Under the pieces are notes generated by a model. It saw only the letters and a list, made by a program, of their open reading frames with translations, had not been told where the DNA came from and did not search any database. A DNA stretch of 64,000 nucleotides. Origin: Pseudonocardia thermophila. GTDB taxonomy: Bacteria; Actinomycetota; Actinomycetes; Mycobacteriales; Pseudonocardiaceae. Location: assembly GCF_900142365.1 (NCBI RefSeq), contig NZ_FRAP01000007.1:1-64000 (forward strand), read 5' to 3'. The stretch's first letter is position 1. Every line of letters starts with the position of its first letter. Positions 45,889 through 54,365 of this stretch are shown here, one piece after another. The position numbers and the translations under genes are program-made.

Positions 45889-46761
45889 TCAGGCCGTCGC
45901 CAGGCGGGCGGGGCCTGCGGCGAGCACCGCGTCGGCCAGTGCCCGGACGGCGGGCCGCTCCTCGGTGCGCGGGTTGGTCAGCAGCACGAGGTCGATGTGG
46001 CCGAGCTCGGGCAGCTTGTGCCGCGGGCCCAGTGCTGCGAGCTGCAGCGGGACGAGGCTGGCCGCCATCGCCGAGATCCCCACCCCGGCCGCGACCGCGG
46101 CGATCAGGCCGTTCACGCCCCGGCAGATGCAGGCGCTGCGGTAAGCGATGCCGGCCCGGTCGAGCGCGGCCCGCATCGCGTCGCGGGACAGGCTCGGGTT
46201 GGGGTAGACGACCAGCGGCAGCGGCCGGCTGCGGTCGATCCGGGTGTTCTCGGTGCCCACCCACACCAGCCGGTCGCGCTTGACGAGCTTGCCGGTGTGC
46301 TCGCCGGGCGGGCGCTTGCCGACGAAGACGTCCAGCCGGTCGTTCTCCAGCCTGCGGTGCAGCGTGCCGCTCTGGTCGACGATGATGTCCAGGTCGACCA
46401 GCGGGTACTGGGTCCGGAACTCGCGCAGGATCGCGGGCAGGCCGGTGAGCGCCAGGTCGTCGGCCATGCCGATGCGCAGCCGCCCGTGCGGGCGGTCGCC
46501 CGTGAAGTACCGGGCCGCCTGCTCGTGCGCGGCGAGGATCGCTCGGGCGAAGCCGATCATGGCCTCGCCGTCGGCCGTGAGCGAGACGGTGTGCGTGTCG
46601 CGCAGCACCAGCACCCGCCCGGTCGCGGCCTCCAGCTTGCGGATGTGCTGGCTCACCGTCGGCTGCCGCACCCCCAGCCGCGCGGCGGCCTGCGTGAAGC
46701 TGCGTGTCTGGGCCACGGCGAGGAAGGTCCGCAGCTGGGCGGGGTCGTACGGCTCGCTCAT
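45889..46761 (-). CDS. LysR-family transcriptional regulator
   Basis: The 290-residue protein has the LysR HTH (LRTFLAVAQTRSFTQAAARLGVRQPTVSQHIRKLEAATGRVLVLRD, residues 9-54) and the periplasmic-binding-like effector domain (LRIGMADDLALTGLPAILREFRTQYP). Overall pattern resembles the HTH of MFS-associated LysR regulators. I chose ATG 46761; a TTG 12 bases upstream is possible. It is divergent from an MFS gene and probably controls it. Confidence 0.88.
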   Translation of the reverse strand: MSEPYDPAQLRTFLAVAQTRSFTQAAARLGVRQPTVSQHIRKLEAATGRVLVLRDTHTVSLTADGEAMIGFARAILAAHEQAARYFTGDRPHGRLRIGMADDLALTGLPAILREFRTQYPLVDLDIIVDQSGTLHRRLENDRLDVFVGKRPPGEHTGKLVKRDRLVWVGTENTRIDRSRPLPLVVYPNPSLSRDAMRAALDRAGIAYRSACICRGVNGLIAAVAAGVGISAMAASLVPLQLAALGPRHKLPELGHIDLVLLTNPRTEERPAVRALADAVLAAGPARLATA

Positions 46762-46876
46762 CACGATTCGCAATAACAGTTAGCTGATGTATCGGGGTTC
46801 AGAATAGGGCTGTCGCTGCCCAGGATGGGGATCACCGCCTCCCATCCTCGTGAGATTCCTGACGAAGGGCAGCTTC

Positions 46877-48142
46877 GTGACGACGGCCACGGCCGACGAG
46901 TCCACCGACACCACCGATCCGGGAGAAGGGAGCGCCTTCGCCGCACTACGGCTGCGCCCGTACCGCATCTACCTGGCCGGACACACCGTCGCCAGCACCG
47001 GGAACTGGATCCAGAGCATCGCGCTCGACTGGCTCGTGCTGGAGCTGGCCGGTTCGCCGTCGGCGGTGGGGATCGCGATGGCGTGCCAATTCCTGCCGAT
47101 ACCACTGTTCGGCATGCACGGCGGGCTGATCGCCGATCGGTTCCCGAAGCGGGCGGTGCTGCTGATCACCCAGAGCGCGAACGCCGCTGTGGGCGCGACG
47201 ATCGCGGTGCTGACGCTCGGCGGCGCCGCCCGGGTGGAGATCCTCTACCTGCTCGCGCTCGTCGCGGGCGTCGTCCACCTGTTCGACAACCCAGCGCGGC
47301 AGGTGTTCGTCAACGAGGTCGTGCCGCCGGAGCGGGCGCGCGCGGCGATCGCGCTCAACGCGGCCGCGTTCCAGGGGTCCCGGCTGGTCGGCCCGGCGAT
47401 CGCGGTCGGGCTGATCGCGACCGTCGGCACCGGCTGGGCGTTCGCCGCGACCGCCCTCGCCTACCTGCTGCCCACCGCTGGACTGCTGCTGCGCCCCGCC
47501 GACCTCCATCCGGCGCCGGAGTTCGACGAGGAGACCGGCCGGCTGCGCGACGCCCTGCGGCACGTCGCACACCGACCCCGGGTGGCCGCTGCGATCGTGC
47601 TGGTCGGCGTCGTGGGCACGTTCGGACTGAACTTCCCGATCGTGCTCACCGCGATGGCCGAGGAGGCGTTCGGCGGCGGGGCCGGGCTCTACGGGCTGTT
47701 CAACATCGTGCTCGCCGTCGGGTCCGTGATCGGGGCGCTGATCGCCACCGCGGTCCGCCGGTCGGGCACGTCGCTGCTGCTCGCCACCGCGGGCGGGTTC
47801 GGCGCCGCGCAGGCCGCCGCGTACGCGCCCGGGCTCGTGGTGTTCCTCGGGCTGCTGGTCGTGACGGGTGCGACCAACCTGGCGTTCCAGGCCATCGCCA
47901 ACGCCTCGGTGCAGGCGTGGGTGGACCCGGCGCAGCGCGGCCGCGTGATGGGGCTCTACATGCTCGTCTTCGCCGGTGGCACGCCGGTGGGAGCGCCGAT
48001 CATCGGGGCGCTCACCACCGCGTGGGGTGCCCGCGCGGGCATGGCGGTGTGCGGGATCGTGCCGCTCGCGGCGTGCGCCGGCCTGGTGGTGCTGCGGCGC
48101 AGCCGGGCCGCCGCGGCGCAGTCCCTCGCCGCGGCGGCCTGA
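46877..48142 (+). CDS. Major facilitator superfamily efflux transporter
   Basis: The 421-residue protein has 10-12 membrane helices and the MFS loop motif GGLIADRFPKRAVLL near residue 88 (the G-x-x-x-D-R-x-x-R/K type). The second half contains GLYGLFNIVLAVGSVIGALIATAVRR, another MFS signature. It resembles EntS/DHA3-type exporters. I chose GTG 46877 with GAAGGG seven bases upstream. The divergent LysR gene likely regulates it; the substrate is unknown. Confidence 0.85.
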   Translation: MTTATADESTDTTDPGEGSAFAALRLRPYRIYLAGHTVASTGNWIQSIALDWLVLELAGSPSAVGIAMACQFLPIPLFGMHGGLIADRFPKRAVLLITQSANAAVGATIAVLTLGGAARVEILYLLALVAGVVHLFDNPARQVFVNEVVPPERARAAIALNAAAFQGSRLVGPAIAVGLIATVGTGWAFAATALAYLLPTAGLLLRPADLHPAPEFDEETGRLRDALRHVAHRPRVAAAIVLVGVVGTFGLNFPIVLTAMAEEAFGGGAGLYGLFNIVLAVGSVIGALIATAVRRSGTSLLLATAGGFGAAQAAAYAPGLVVFLGLLVVTGATNLAFQAIANASVQAWVDPAQRGRVMGLYMLVFAGGTPVGAPIIGALTTAWGARAGMAVCGIVPLAACAGLVVLRRSRAAAAQSLAAAA

Positions 48143-48149
48143 GGCGCCG

Positions 48150-48242
48150 TCACTCGTAGAGCACCGCCTGGATCTCCGGGTCGTCGATGTTGGACGCGTC
48201 GTACCAGTAGAAGCCGGTGTCGATGACCTTCGGCTGCGCCCG
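48150..48242 (-). pseudogene. Remnant of a protein C-terminus
   Basis: On the - strand the last 29 codons before a TGA read as a credible protein end (KVIDTGFYWYDASNIDDPEI, then QAVLYE and stop). Upstream the frame turns into Arg/Ala-rich low-complexity sequence, and no start or known domain is found. I do not recognise the parent family. The rest of this 305-base gap (48243-48447) is GC-rich sequence with repeated GAG and GCG words and no gene. The remnant may be the end of a deleted gene. Confidence 0.45.
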
Positions 48243-48447
48243 CGCCGCTGAGCACCGACCGCGCCCCGGCGAGACCACGGCGGCTCGGCTCCACGGCGCG
48301 CGAGCCCGCGCTCCGCGCCGGAGGCGCCCGGCGAGCACGACGGAGCAGCCACGGCGAGCGAGGCGGAGGAGCGAAGAGCCGTAGCGGAGTGAGACTCCCG
48401 TTCCCGGGGTACGCGACCTGCATGACCCGTGATCAGCGGACCGCTTC

Positions 48448-49146
48448 ATGACCACGCTCGTCGGCCCGCCCGCCCAGCGGCGCCGTGACCTCCTGCTCAT
48501 CCGCCCGCCGGGTGTGTACGCCGTCGAGTCGGACACCCGGCTGGTCGCGGACGTGATGCACCGCCGCGGCTACGCGGCCGGTCGGGCCGTGCTCGACCTG
48601 TGCTCCGGCACCGGCGCGCTGGCCGTGCACGCCCACCGGGCCGGGGCGCGCTCGGTGACCGCCGTCGATCTCGCCCGCCGCTGCGTCGCCGCGACCGCGC
48701 TCAACGCGCGCCTGCACCGGGCCCCTGTCACCGTGCACCGCGGCGACCTGTTCGCCCCGGTCCGCGACCGGCGCTTCGGCCTCGTCGTGACCAACCCGCC
48801 CTACGTGCCCGCGGAGACCGACGAGCTGCCCCGGCACCGGCTCGCCCGCAGCTGGGACGCCGGGCGCGACGGCCGCGCGCTGCTCGACCGGATCTGCGCC
48901 GGCGTGGCGGACGTGCTGGCGCCCGGCGGCGACGTGCTGATCGTGCAGTCCGCACTCGCCGACGCCGACCGGACCGTCGAGGCCCTGGAGGAGACCGGGC
49001 TCGCGGCCGTGGTGCTCGCGCGGGCGCACATCCCGTTCGGGCCGGTGCTGCGCGCGCGGCGGGACCTGCTCGCGGCGCGGGGCCTGGTCCCCGACGGGAG
49101 CGAGACGGAGGAGATCGTCGTGATCGGAGGCCGTCGTGCCGGCTGA
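48448..49146 (+). CDS. HemK2/PrmC-type class-I methyltransferase
   Basis: The 232-residue protein has the SAM motif AVLDLCSGTGALAVHAHRAGA near residue 48 and the catalytic NPPY motif in FGLVVTNPPYVPAE near residue 112, which together mark glutamine- or protein-methylating HemK family members. The short length and missing N-terminal domain point to the MTQ2/HemK2 type rather than PrmC. It begins an operon with the CDGSH and iron-redox genes, overlapping the CDGSH frame by 11 bases. The target protein is unknown. Confidence 0.85.
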   Translation: MTTLVGPPAQRRRDLLLIRPPGVYAVESDTRLVADVMHRRGYAAGRAVLDLCSGTGALAVHAHRAGARSVTAVDLARRCVAATALNARLHRAPVTVHRGDLFAPVRDRRFGLVVTNPPYVPAETDELPRHRLARSWDAGRDGRALLDRICAGVADVLAPGGDVLIVQSALADADRTVEALEETGLAAVVLARAHIPFGPVLRARRDLLAARGLVPDGSETEEIVVIGGRRAG

Positions 49147-49330
49147 ACCGACCCGCGTCCTCGTCACCGGCGAGGGTCCGTTGCTGGTCTCCGGGCCCGT
49201 GGAGATCGAGCTGCCCGACGGCGGCACCGTCGTCTCCGAGCGGGCCGTGACCGCCCTGTGCACCTGCCGGCGCACCCGCCGGCCCCCGTTCTGCGACACC
49301 AGCCACCGACGCCGGAGCAAGCCACAGTGA
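49136..49330 (+). CDS. CDGSH-type iron-sulfur protein with G-to-T change
   Basis: The 64-residue protein carries the CDGSH cluster signature CTCRRTRRPPFCDTSH, that is C-x-C-x2-T-x3-P-x-C-D-(G)-S-H. The Gly of the CDGSH loop is Thr here. All three Cys and the His ligands for a 2Fe-2S cluster are present. It is a stand-alone bacterial-type protein and lies between the methyltransferase and the haem-oxygenase-like gene, overlapping each. GTG start by overlap. Confidence 0.85.
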   Translation: MPAEPTRVLVTGEGPLLVSGPVEIELPDGGTVVSERAVTALCTCRRTRRPPFCDTSHRRRSKPQ

Positions 49331-50337
49331 CCCTCACCGATGTACCCGTGGCGGCGCCGCCGTTGCCGCAGGCCCGCGGGCCGCTCTCGGCCGCCGTGCT
49401 CGCCGGGCTGCGCGGGGAGGGGTTCGCGCTGCCGCCGCTCACCGACGCCGATCCCTACGGCGACGACCTGCAGCTGGCCCTCTACTGCTGTTACGAGCTG
49501 CACTACCGCGGCTTCGCCGGTGTGGCCGACGAGCGCGAGTGGGATCCCGTCGTGCTCACCGGCCGCCGCGAGCTGGAACGAGCCTTCCTCGCGGCGCTGC
49601 GCCGCGACGTCCCCGCGGGCCATGACGTGGCCGCCGAACTGGACGCGCTGCTCGTCGAACCGGTCGAGCCGGCCGGGCCGTCCGTGCACCTGCAGCGGCA
49701 CGGCGACGTCGAGCAGTTCCGCGAGTACGTCGCCCAGCGCTCGCTCTACCACCTCAAGGAGGCCGATCCGCAGGCCTTCGTCATCCCGCGGCTGTCCGGG
49801 CCCGCGAAGGCCGGGCTGGTCACCGTCGAGCACGACGAGTACGGCGCCGGGCGCGCCGAGCGCATGCACGAGCACCTGTTCGCCCGCATGATGGTCGCGC
49901 TCGACCTGGATCCCGCCTACGGCCGCTACCTCGACGCCACACCCGCACCGGCCCTGGCCGAGGTCACCTTCATGTCGCTGTGCGGGCTGCACCGGGCCCT
50001 GCGCGGCGCGCTGGTCGGGCAGTTCGCCGCCGTCGAGCTGACCTCGTCACCGGGATCTCGGCGGCTCGTGGAAGGCATGCAGCGGCTCGGCCTCTCCGCC
50101 GACGCGAGCGAGTTCTACGCCGAGCACGTCGAGGCCGACGCCGTGCACGAGCAGCTCGTGCGCCGCCGGGTGCTCGCCCCGCTGCTCGCGGCCGAGCCCG
50201 CGCTCGCCGCCGACGTCGTGTTCGGGATCCGGGCCTCGGAGCTCCTGGCCGAGCGGTTCGCCGGGCACCTGCTGGAGTCCTGGCGACAGGGCCGAAGTGC
50301 GTTGCGCACCCCGCTTCACCCGCGTTCGGCGAGGTAG
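49327..50337 (+). CDS. Iron-containing redox enzyme, haem-oxygenase-like fold
   Basis: The 336-residue all-helical protein fits the iron-containing redox enzyme family (haem-oxygenase-like diiron oxidases). A cluster of metal-ligand-type residues appears in EQFREYVAQRSLYHLKEADPQAFVIPRL near residue 140, in ERMHEHLFARMMVALDL near residue 190, and in EFYAEHVEADAVHEQLVRR near residue 265. The substrate is unknown. It is coupled to CDGSH by a GTGA overlap. Its last 22 bases overlap the convergent methyltransferase gene. Confidence 0.82.
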   Translation: MTLTDVPVAAPPLPQARGPLSAAVLAGLRGEGFALPPLTDADPYGDDLQLALYCCYELHYRGFAGVADEREWDPVVLTGRRELERAFLAALRRDVPAGHDVAAELDALLVEPVEPAGPSVHLQRHGDVEQFREYVAQRSLYHLKEADPQAFVIPRLSGPAKAGLVTVEHDEYGAGRAERMHEHLFARMMVALDLDPAYGRYLDATPAPALAEVTFMSLCGLHRALRGALVGQFAAVELTSSPGSRRLVEGMQRLGLSADASEFYAEHVEADAVHEQLVRRRVLAPLLAAEPALAADVVFGIRASELLAERFAGHLLESWRQGRSALRTPLHPRSAR

Positions 50338-51296
50338 ATCGCGTACTGCCAGCGCTGGTCCGACCAGCAGCGCCGCACGTGCAGACCGTGCGCGGCGAGC
50401 TCGGCCTGCCACGCGTCGTGGTCGAACTTCGCCGAGATGCCCACGTTGATCGCCGCACCCGCGTCGAGCCGCAGGACCCGGCCCACCGCCGGGACGCGCG
50501 CCTCGTGCGCGGTGCGGACGTGCAGCAGGGCGTGCACCTCGCCGACCCCCTCGTCGTAGTGGGCGACGGGCACGAACCGGCCAGGCACGAAGTCGGCGCC
50601 GCAGAGCCGGTTGAGGTGCACCAGATGATTGCGCCGGAAGTCGGCGAACGCGCTCGCCCCGGGCGGATCGTTGTAGGCGCGGGTGAACACCGTACCGGGT
50701 TTGCGCAGGTCCGCCGACACCAGGAACCCGTCGCCGGGGCGGAGCGCGGCCGCGACCTCGGCCAGCAGCGCAGCGCGTTCGGCCCGGGTCGTGTTGCCGA
50801 CGTTGGCGCCCAGGAACCCGATCACCAGCCGCTCCCCGGGATGCTCGCGCAGGTGCGCCAGCCCCGCCTCGTACCGGGTGCGCAGCGGCCGGACCACGAG
50901 CCCCGGCACGTTCTCCGCCACCGCGGCGGCCCGCTGCAGCATCTCCGCGCTCACGTCGACCGGCAGGTACTCCGCGGGCCGCGCGGGCGCGCCCTCGGCG
51001 AGCAGCGTGCGGGTCTTCTTGCCGCTGCCGCTGCCCAGCTCCGCGAACCGCACCCCGTGCAGCTCAGCGGCGATCTCCCGCGCGTGCGTGCGCAGCAGGT
51101 CCCACTCGACGCGGGTCAGGTAGTAGGTGGGCAGCCGCGTGATGTCCTCGAACAGCTCCGAGCCGCGCTCGTCGTAGCCGTAGACGGGCGGGATCCGGGG
51201 GATCGGTTCGCCCAGCGCCGCGGCCAGGGCGGAGTGGTCACTCCACCCCGCATCGTCGGGCAGGCCGTCGGGCGAGCGACGCTCGGGGAACGCCAT
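50316..51296 (-). CDS. EgtD-like methyltransferase with a changed substrate-site residue
   Basis: The 326-residue protein is of the EgtD/DUF2260 type: GSELFEDITRLPTYYLTRVEWDLL near residue 48, the SAM motif RFAELGSGSGKKTRTLLAE near residue 85, GFLGANVGNTTRAERAALL near residue 160 (the amino-acid-binding Asn region) and the C-terminal VGISAKFDHDAWQAELAAHGLHV. EgtD makes hercynine from histidine for ergothioneine. Aligned to mycobacterial EgtD's E-V-S-x-K-F, the Glu position is Gly here (G-I-S-A-K-F). No egtA, egtB, egtC or egtE is nearby, so the substrate may not be histidine. Confidence 0.8.
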   Translation of the reverse strand: MAFPERRSPDGLPDDAGWSDHSALAAALGEPIPRIPPVYGYDERGSELFEDITRLPTYYLTRVEWDLLRTHAREIAAELHGVRFAELGSGSGKKTRTLLAEGAPARPAEYLPVDVSAEMLQRAAAVAENVPGLVVRPLRTRYEAGLAHLREHPGERLVIGFLGANVGNTTRAERAALLAEVAAALRPGDGFLVSADLRKPGTVFTRAYNDPPGASAFADFRRNHLVHLNRLCGADFVPGRFVPVAHYDEGVGEVHALLHVRTAHEARVPAVGRVLRLDAGAAINVGISAKFDHDAWQAELAAHGLHVRRCWSDQRWQYAIYLAERG

Positions 51297-51325
51297 GCGG
51301 GCGGGCTACCCGGACTGCTCACGCG

Positions 51326-51706
51326 CTAACCGCGCGCGATGCGCATGACCGCGCGGGTGCCGGCCGCGTCCGATTCCACGACGAGGTCGTCGACCATCGC
51401 CCGGATCAGCGGTAGCCCGTTGTGCCGCAGCCCGCTGTGGCCGGGTTCGCGCCAGCGGCCGTCGTCGTTCACGGTGACCAGCAGCCCGGCCGCGTCGAGT
51501 TCGAGGTCGACGCCGACCCGGCCGACGGCGAAGCCGCGGAAGGCGTGCTCCACGCTGTTGCTCACCGCCTCGCCGACCGCGAACACGACCTGCTCGGCGG
51601 CCGCGTCCGGCCAGCCGCTCACGCGCAGGAACAGCGCAACGGCACGGCGCACGAGCCCGATCTCGGTCGGCTCGGCGGCCACGTCGATGTGGAATCGGCC
51701 CGACAT
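51326..51706 (-). CDS. RsbW/SpoIIAB-like anti-sigma serine kinase
   Basis: The 126-residue protein has the GHKL ATP-binding fold of RsbW-like kinases: the N box VVFAVGEAVSNSVEHAFRGF near residue 48, the G1 box VNDDGRWREPGHSGLRHNGLPLIRAMVDDL near residue 85. Such proteins hold stress sigma factors and phosphorylate anti-anti-sigma partners. The nearest group-3 sigma gene in this window is 9 kb away (41318-42148), so pairing is possible but not shown. Standalone gene; the start is ATG 51706. Confidence 0.82.
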   Translation of the reverse strand: MSGRFHIDVAAEPTEIGLVRRAVALFLRVSGWPDAAAEQVVFAVGEAVSNSVEHAFRGFAVGRVGVDLELDAAGLLVTVNDDGRWREPGHSGLRHNGLPLIRAMVDDLVVESDAAGTRAVMRIARG

Positions 51707-51869
51707 CCCGTCAGCCGTTGCGGTCGTCGAGGAGGCCGGCGGTCATGCAGGAGGGGTACCCCGGACGAACCCCGGCACACCGGACGATGGTCCGATCGGC
51801 GACTCCCGACCGGGGCAACCAGGCCCTCCGGCCCGGGTGCCCGACCACCGCGTGGGGTATTCACTTCTC

Positions 51870-53345
51870 GTGACGCTCAGGATCGCGCCGGCACCACCGG
51901 TCGACCGGACGCGCACACCGCGCCGCATCGGCCTCACCGGATCGATCGCGGCCGCCGTCGGCGCGTTCGGTGCGGGCGCGCTGCCCGGGCCGCCGCCGCC
52001 TGCCCCGCTCGGCACGGTCGCGCTGGCCCTCACCTACGCCGGGGCGCTGCTGCTCGTCATCGCTTGGTTCGGGGCGGCCAGGGTGGCGTGCACCGACGGG
52101 ACCACACCGTCCTCGGCCCTGCGGATGCTGATCACGTGGGCGGCGCCGTTCGCGCTGGCGCCGCCGCTGTTCTCCCGCGACGTCTACGCGATGCTCGCCC
52201 AGGGCGCTGTCGCCGCCCGCGGCTTCGATCCCGGGGTGTGGAGCCCGCTCGCCGCGCTCGGCCCACTCGCCCCGCAGGTGCGGGCGACCCCGGAGCTGTG
52301 GCGCGACGATCCGTCCCCGTACGGGCCGCTCGCACAGCTGCTGCAGCAGGCCGTCGCCGAGCTGACCGGCACCGATCTCGTGGCCGGGGTGGCGCTGATG
52401 CGGGTCGCGGCGCTGGCCGGGCTCGCCGCGATCGTCTGGGCGCTGCTGCGCCTGGGCGCTCGCCGCGGCATCGACGGCGGCCGGGTGATCGTGCTGGGCG
52501 CGGCCCATCCGCTCGTGCTGTTCCACCTCGTCAGCGGGGTGCACCTGGACGCGCTCGTGCTCGGCGCGATGCTGGTCGGCCTGGAGCTGGCGGCCCGGGA
52601 CGGCACCGGTCGCGACGGGGCTCGGTGGGCCGGTTACGCGTTGATCACGACGGCCGCGATGGTGAAGCTGCCCGCGCTCCTCGCGCTGGGGTTCGTCGCG
52701 GCGCAGCACGCCGCGCGGTGCGGCGGTCGCCCGCGGGACCTGGTGGCGGTCGGTGCGGCTGCGCTCGCCGTGGTCGGCGCGGTCGCGGCCGGATCCGCGG
52801 CACTGCTCGCCGGCTCGGTCGGCGGAAGCGGTTGGACGTGGGTCGCGGCCCTCGACGTGCCCGCCTCCGTCGTCACCTGGCTCTCCGCCCCGTCGGTGCT
52901 CGGGTTCGGGCTCGCGCACCTGCTCGGCGCCCCGCTCGATCCGACGCTGGCCGTCGTGCGCGGCATCGCGGTGCTCGCCGGGGCCTGCGTGGTCGTCGCC
53001 CTGCTGCGGGCGACCGTAGCCGGCCGCGTCGACGCCGTCCGCGGCACCGCGCTCGGGATGGTCGTGGCCGTGGCGTGCGGGCCCGCGGTGCAGCCGTGGT
53101 ACCTGCTGCTCGCGCTGCTGCCGCTGGTCGTGTCCGGCGGCGTGCCGCACCGGGTGCCGCGGTTCGCCGCGGTGACCGCCGTGATCGCGCTGATCGACGC
53201 GCCACCGGGGGACTGGTGGGTGTTCGCCGGCATGCAGCCGCTGGTCGCCGCCCCCGTCGCCGCGGCGGGCGTGCTGCTCCTGCGACCGCTGTGGCAGCGG
53301 CTCGCCGAGCCCCTCGATCAGCCGAGGATCCTCGGCAGTGCTTGA
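51870..53345 (+). CDS. Polyprenol-phosphate-dependent mannosyltransferase-like membrane protein (MptB type)
   Basis: The 491-residue protein has about 12 membrane helices and the GT-C Asp pattern in the first extracytoplasmic loop (PLFSRDVYAMLAQGAVAARGFDPGVWSP, then DDPSPYGPLAQLLQQAV). The later GVHLDALVLGAMLVGLEL and VQPWYLLLALLPLV match the MptB alpha-1,6-mannosyltransferase group that builds lipomannan-type cores. I chose GTG 51870. A start-proximal GGGTATT may be a -10. The last 28 bases overlap the convergent HAD gene. Confidence 0.83.
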   Translation: MTLRIAPAPPVDRTRTPRRIGLTGSIAAAVGAFGAGALPGPPPPAPLGTVALALTYAGALLLVIAWFGAARVACTDGTTPSSALRMLITWAAPFALAPPLFSRDVYAMLAQGAVAARGFDPGVWSPLAALGPLAPQVRATPELWRDDPSPYGPLAQLLQQAVAELTGTDLVAGVALMRVAALAGLAAIVWALLRLGARRGIDGGRVIVLGAAHPLVLFHLVSGVHLDALVLGAMLVGLELAARDGTGRDGARWAGYALITTAAMVKLPALLALGFVAAQHAARCGGRPRDLVAVGAAALAVVGAVAAGSAALLAGSVGGSGWTWVAALDVPASVVTWLSAPSVLGFGLAHLLGAPLDPTLAVVRGIAVLAGACVVVALLRATVAGRVDAVRGTALGMVVAVACGPAVQPWYLLLALLPLVVSGGVPHRVPRFAAVTAVIALIDAPPGDWWVFAGMQPLVAAPVAAAGVLLLRPLWQRLAEPLDQPRILGSA

Positions 53346-54004
53346 TGCAGCTCGGGCAGCGACTCGAACACGTTCCGGGCGCCTGCTTCGCGCAGCTCGG
53401 ACTCGGAGAACCCGCCCGTGCGGATCGCGTACCCGCGCTGACCGGCGCGCTCGGCGGCGCGGAAGTCCCACACGGAGTCGCCGATGACGATGCCGACCTC
53501 GCCGCGGACGCGGTCCAGCGCTGCCGTGATCAGGTCCGGCTCCGGCTTGGTGCGGTCCACGTCCTCGCTGGTCGTCCACGCGTCAGCGAGCCTGCGGCCG
53601 TCGAACAGGTCGAGGTAGGCGTCGACGTGCTCGGGCGCGCCGGAGCTGGCGAGCACGACCTTCAGCCCGCTCTCGCCGAACGCGGTGAGCAGCTCGCAGA
53701 CCCCGCCGAACGGCCGGACCTCACCCATCAGCGGATCGAACTCGTCCTTCCACGCTTCGCGGACGGCATCGCCGTGGTCGTCCTCGAACCGGTTCCCGGC
53801 CACCGCGGGCACGAGCTGGTCCCCGCCCATGCCGATGGCTCGGTGCAGCCGCCACACCGGCAGCGTGACACCGAACCGGCGGAACGCGCGGAACCAGGCC
53901 AGAGCGTGGTGGTAGTTGGTGTCGACCAGGGTGCCGTCGACGTCGACGATCGCGGTGTCGGGGTGGGCGGTGTCGGGGTGGGCGGTATCGGCACGGTCCG
54001 TCAT
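53318..54004 (-). CDS. HAD-family hydrolase (phosphoglycolate-phosphatase-like)
   Basis: The 228-residue protein has motif I IVDVDGTLVDTNYHHALAW near residue 18, the Ser/Thr motif II VVLASSGAPEHVDAYLDLF, the Lys in RTKPEPDLITAAL, and IVIGDSVWDFRAAERAG as motif IV. It is a subfamily-I cap protein. The first 17 residues contain a repeat (DTAHPDTAHPDTA) that comes from a 15-bp tandem duplication. It overlaps the acidic ORF upstream by four bases (ATGA) and is convergent with the MptB-type gene by 28 bases. Confidence 0.88.
   Translation of the reverse strand: MTDRADTAHPDTAHPDTAIVDVDGTLVDTNYHHALAWFRAFRRFGVTLPVWRLHRAIGMGGDQLVPAVAGNRFEDDHGDAVREAWKDEFDPLMGEVRPFGGVCELLTAFGESGLKVVLASSGAPEHVDAYLDLFDGRRLADAWTTSEDVDRTKPEPDLITAALDRVRGEVGIVIGDSVWDFRAAERAGQRGYAIRTGGFSESELREAGARNVFESLPELHQALPRILG
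53954..53983 (-). repeat. 15-bp tandem duplication in the HAD gene N-terminus
   Basis: GGTGTCGGGGTGGGC (+ strand) occurs at 53954-53968 and again at 53969-53983. It encodes the doubled HPDTA segment and keeps frame. Confidence 0.9.
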
Positions 54005-54273
54005 CGGTCTCCCCGGGCTTCCGCCCCGGTCTCGCCGGCGAACCCCTCGTCCTGGCCGGCGACGCGGCCGACGAACCCTTCGGAACGGCCGGTTCCGGTG
54101 GTGGCTGCACTGTCCGTGCTGCCGAACTCGGTGCTGTCGGTATCGGTGCCGTCGGTATCCGTGCTGTCGGTATCGGTGCCCCCGGTCTCGCGGGAGCGTG
54201 CGGTGTGCGCGTCGGGCCGGACGTCCTCGGGGGGACGCGGCCGGCCGAACAGGGCGCGCAGGCGGTCGAACAT
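54001..54273 (-). CDS. Small acidic Thr/Asp-repeat protein, 90 aa
   Basis: The protein begins with a basic, amphipathic MFDRLRALFGRPRPPEDV and then becomes acidic with repeated TDTD/STDTDG units (GTDTDSTDTDGTDTDSTEF). Nothing in it resembles a folded domain. The repeats come from a degenerate 15-18 bp minisatellite. It overlaps the HAD gene by four bases (ATGA), so it is probably translated. Function unknown. Confidence 0.55.
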   Translation of the reverse strand: MFDRLRALFGRPRPPEDVRPDAHTARSRETGGTDTDSTDTDGTDTDSTEFGSTDSAATTGTGRSEGFVGRVAGQDEGFAGETGAEARGDR

Positions 54274-54365
54274 GGTGAGGCCTCCTTCGTCGGGGAAGGG
54301 GGTACCCGCACCACCGGCGCTCTCACCCCTGGTTTGGCCGGACCGGGCGGGGGAACACTGGCGGT

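Noticed and set aside
54001..54273. Acidic Thr/Asp-repeat ORF as a definite secreted protein
   Set aside because: No signal peptide is present; repeats alone do not support a function, so it was kept only as a low-confidence gene.
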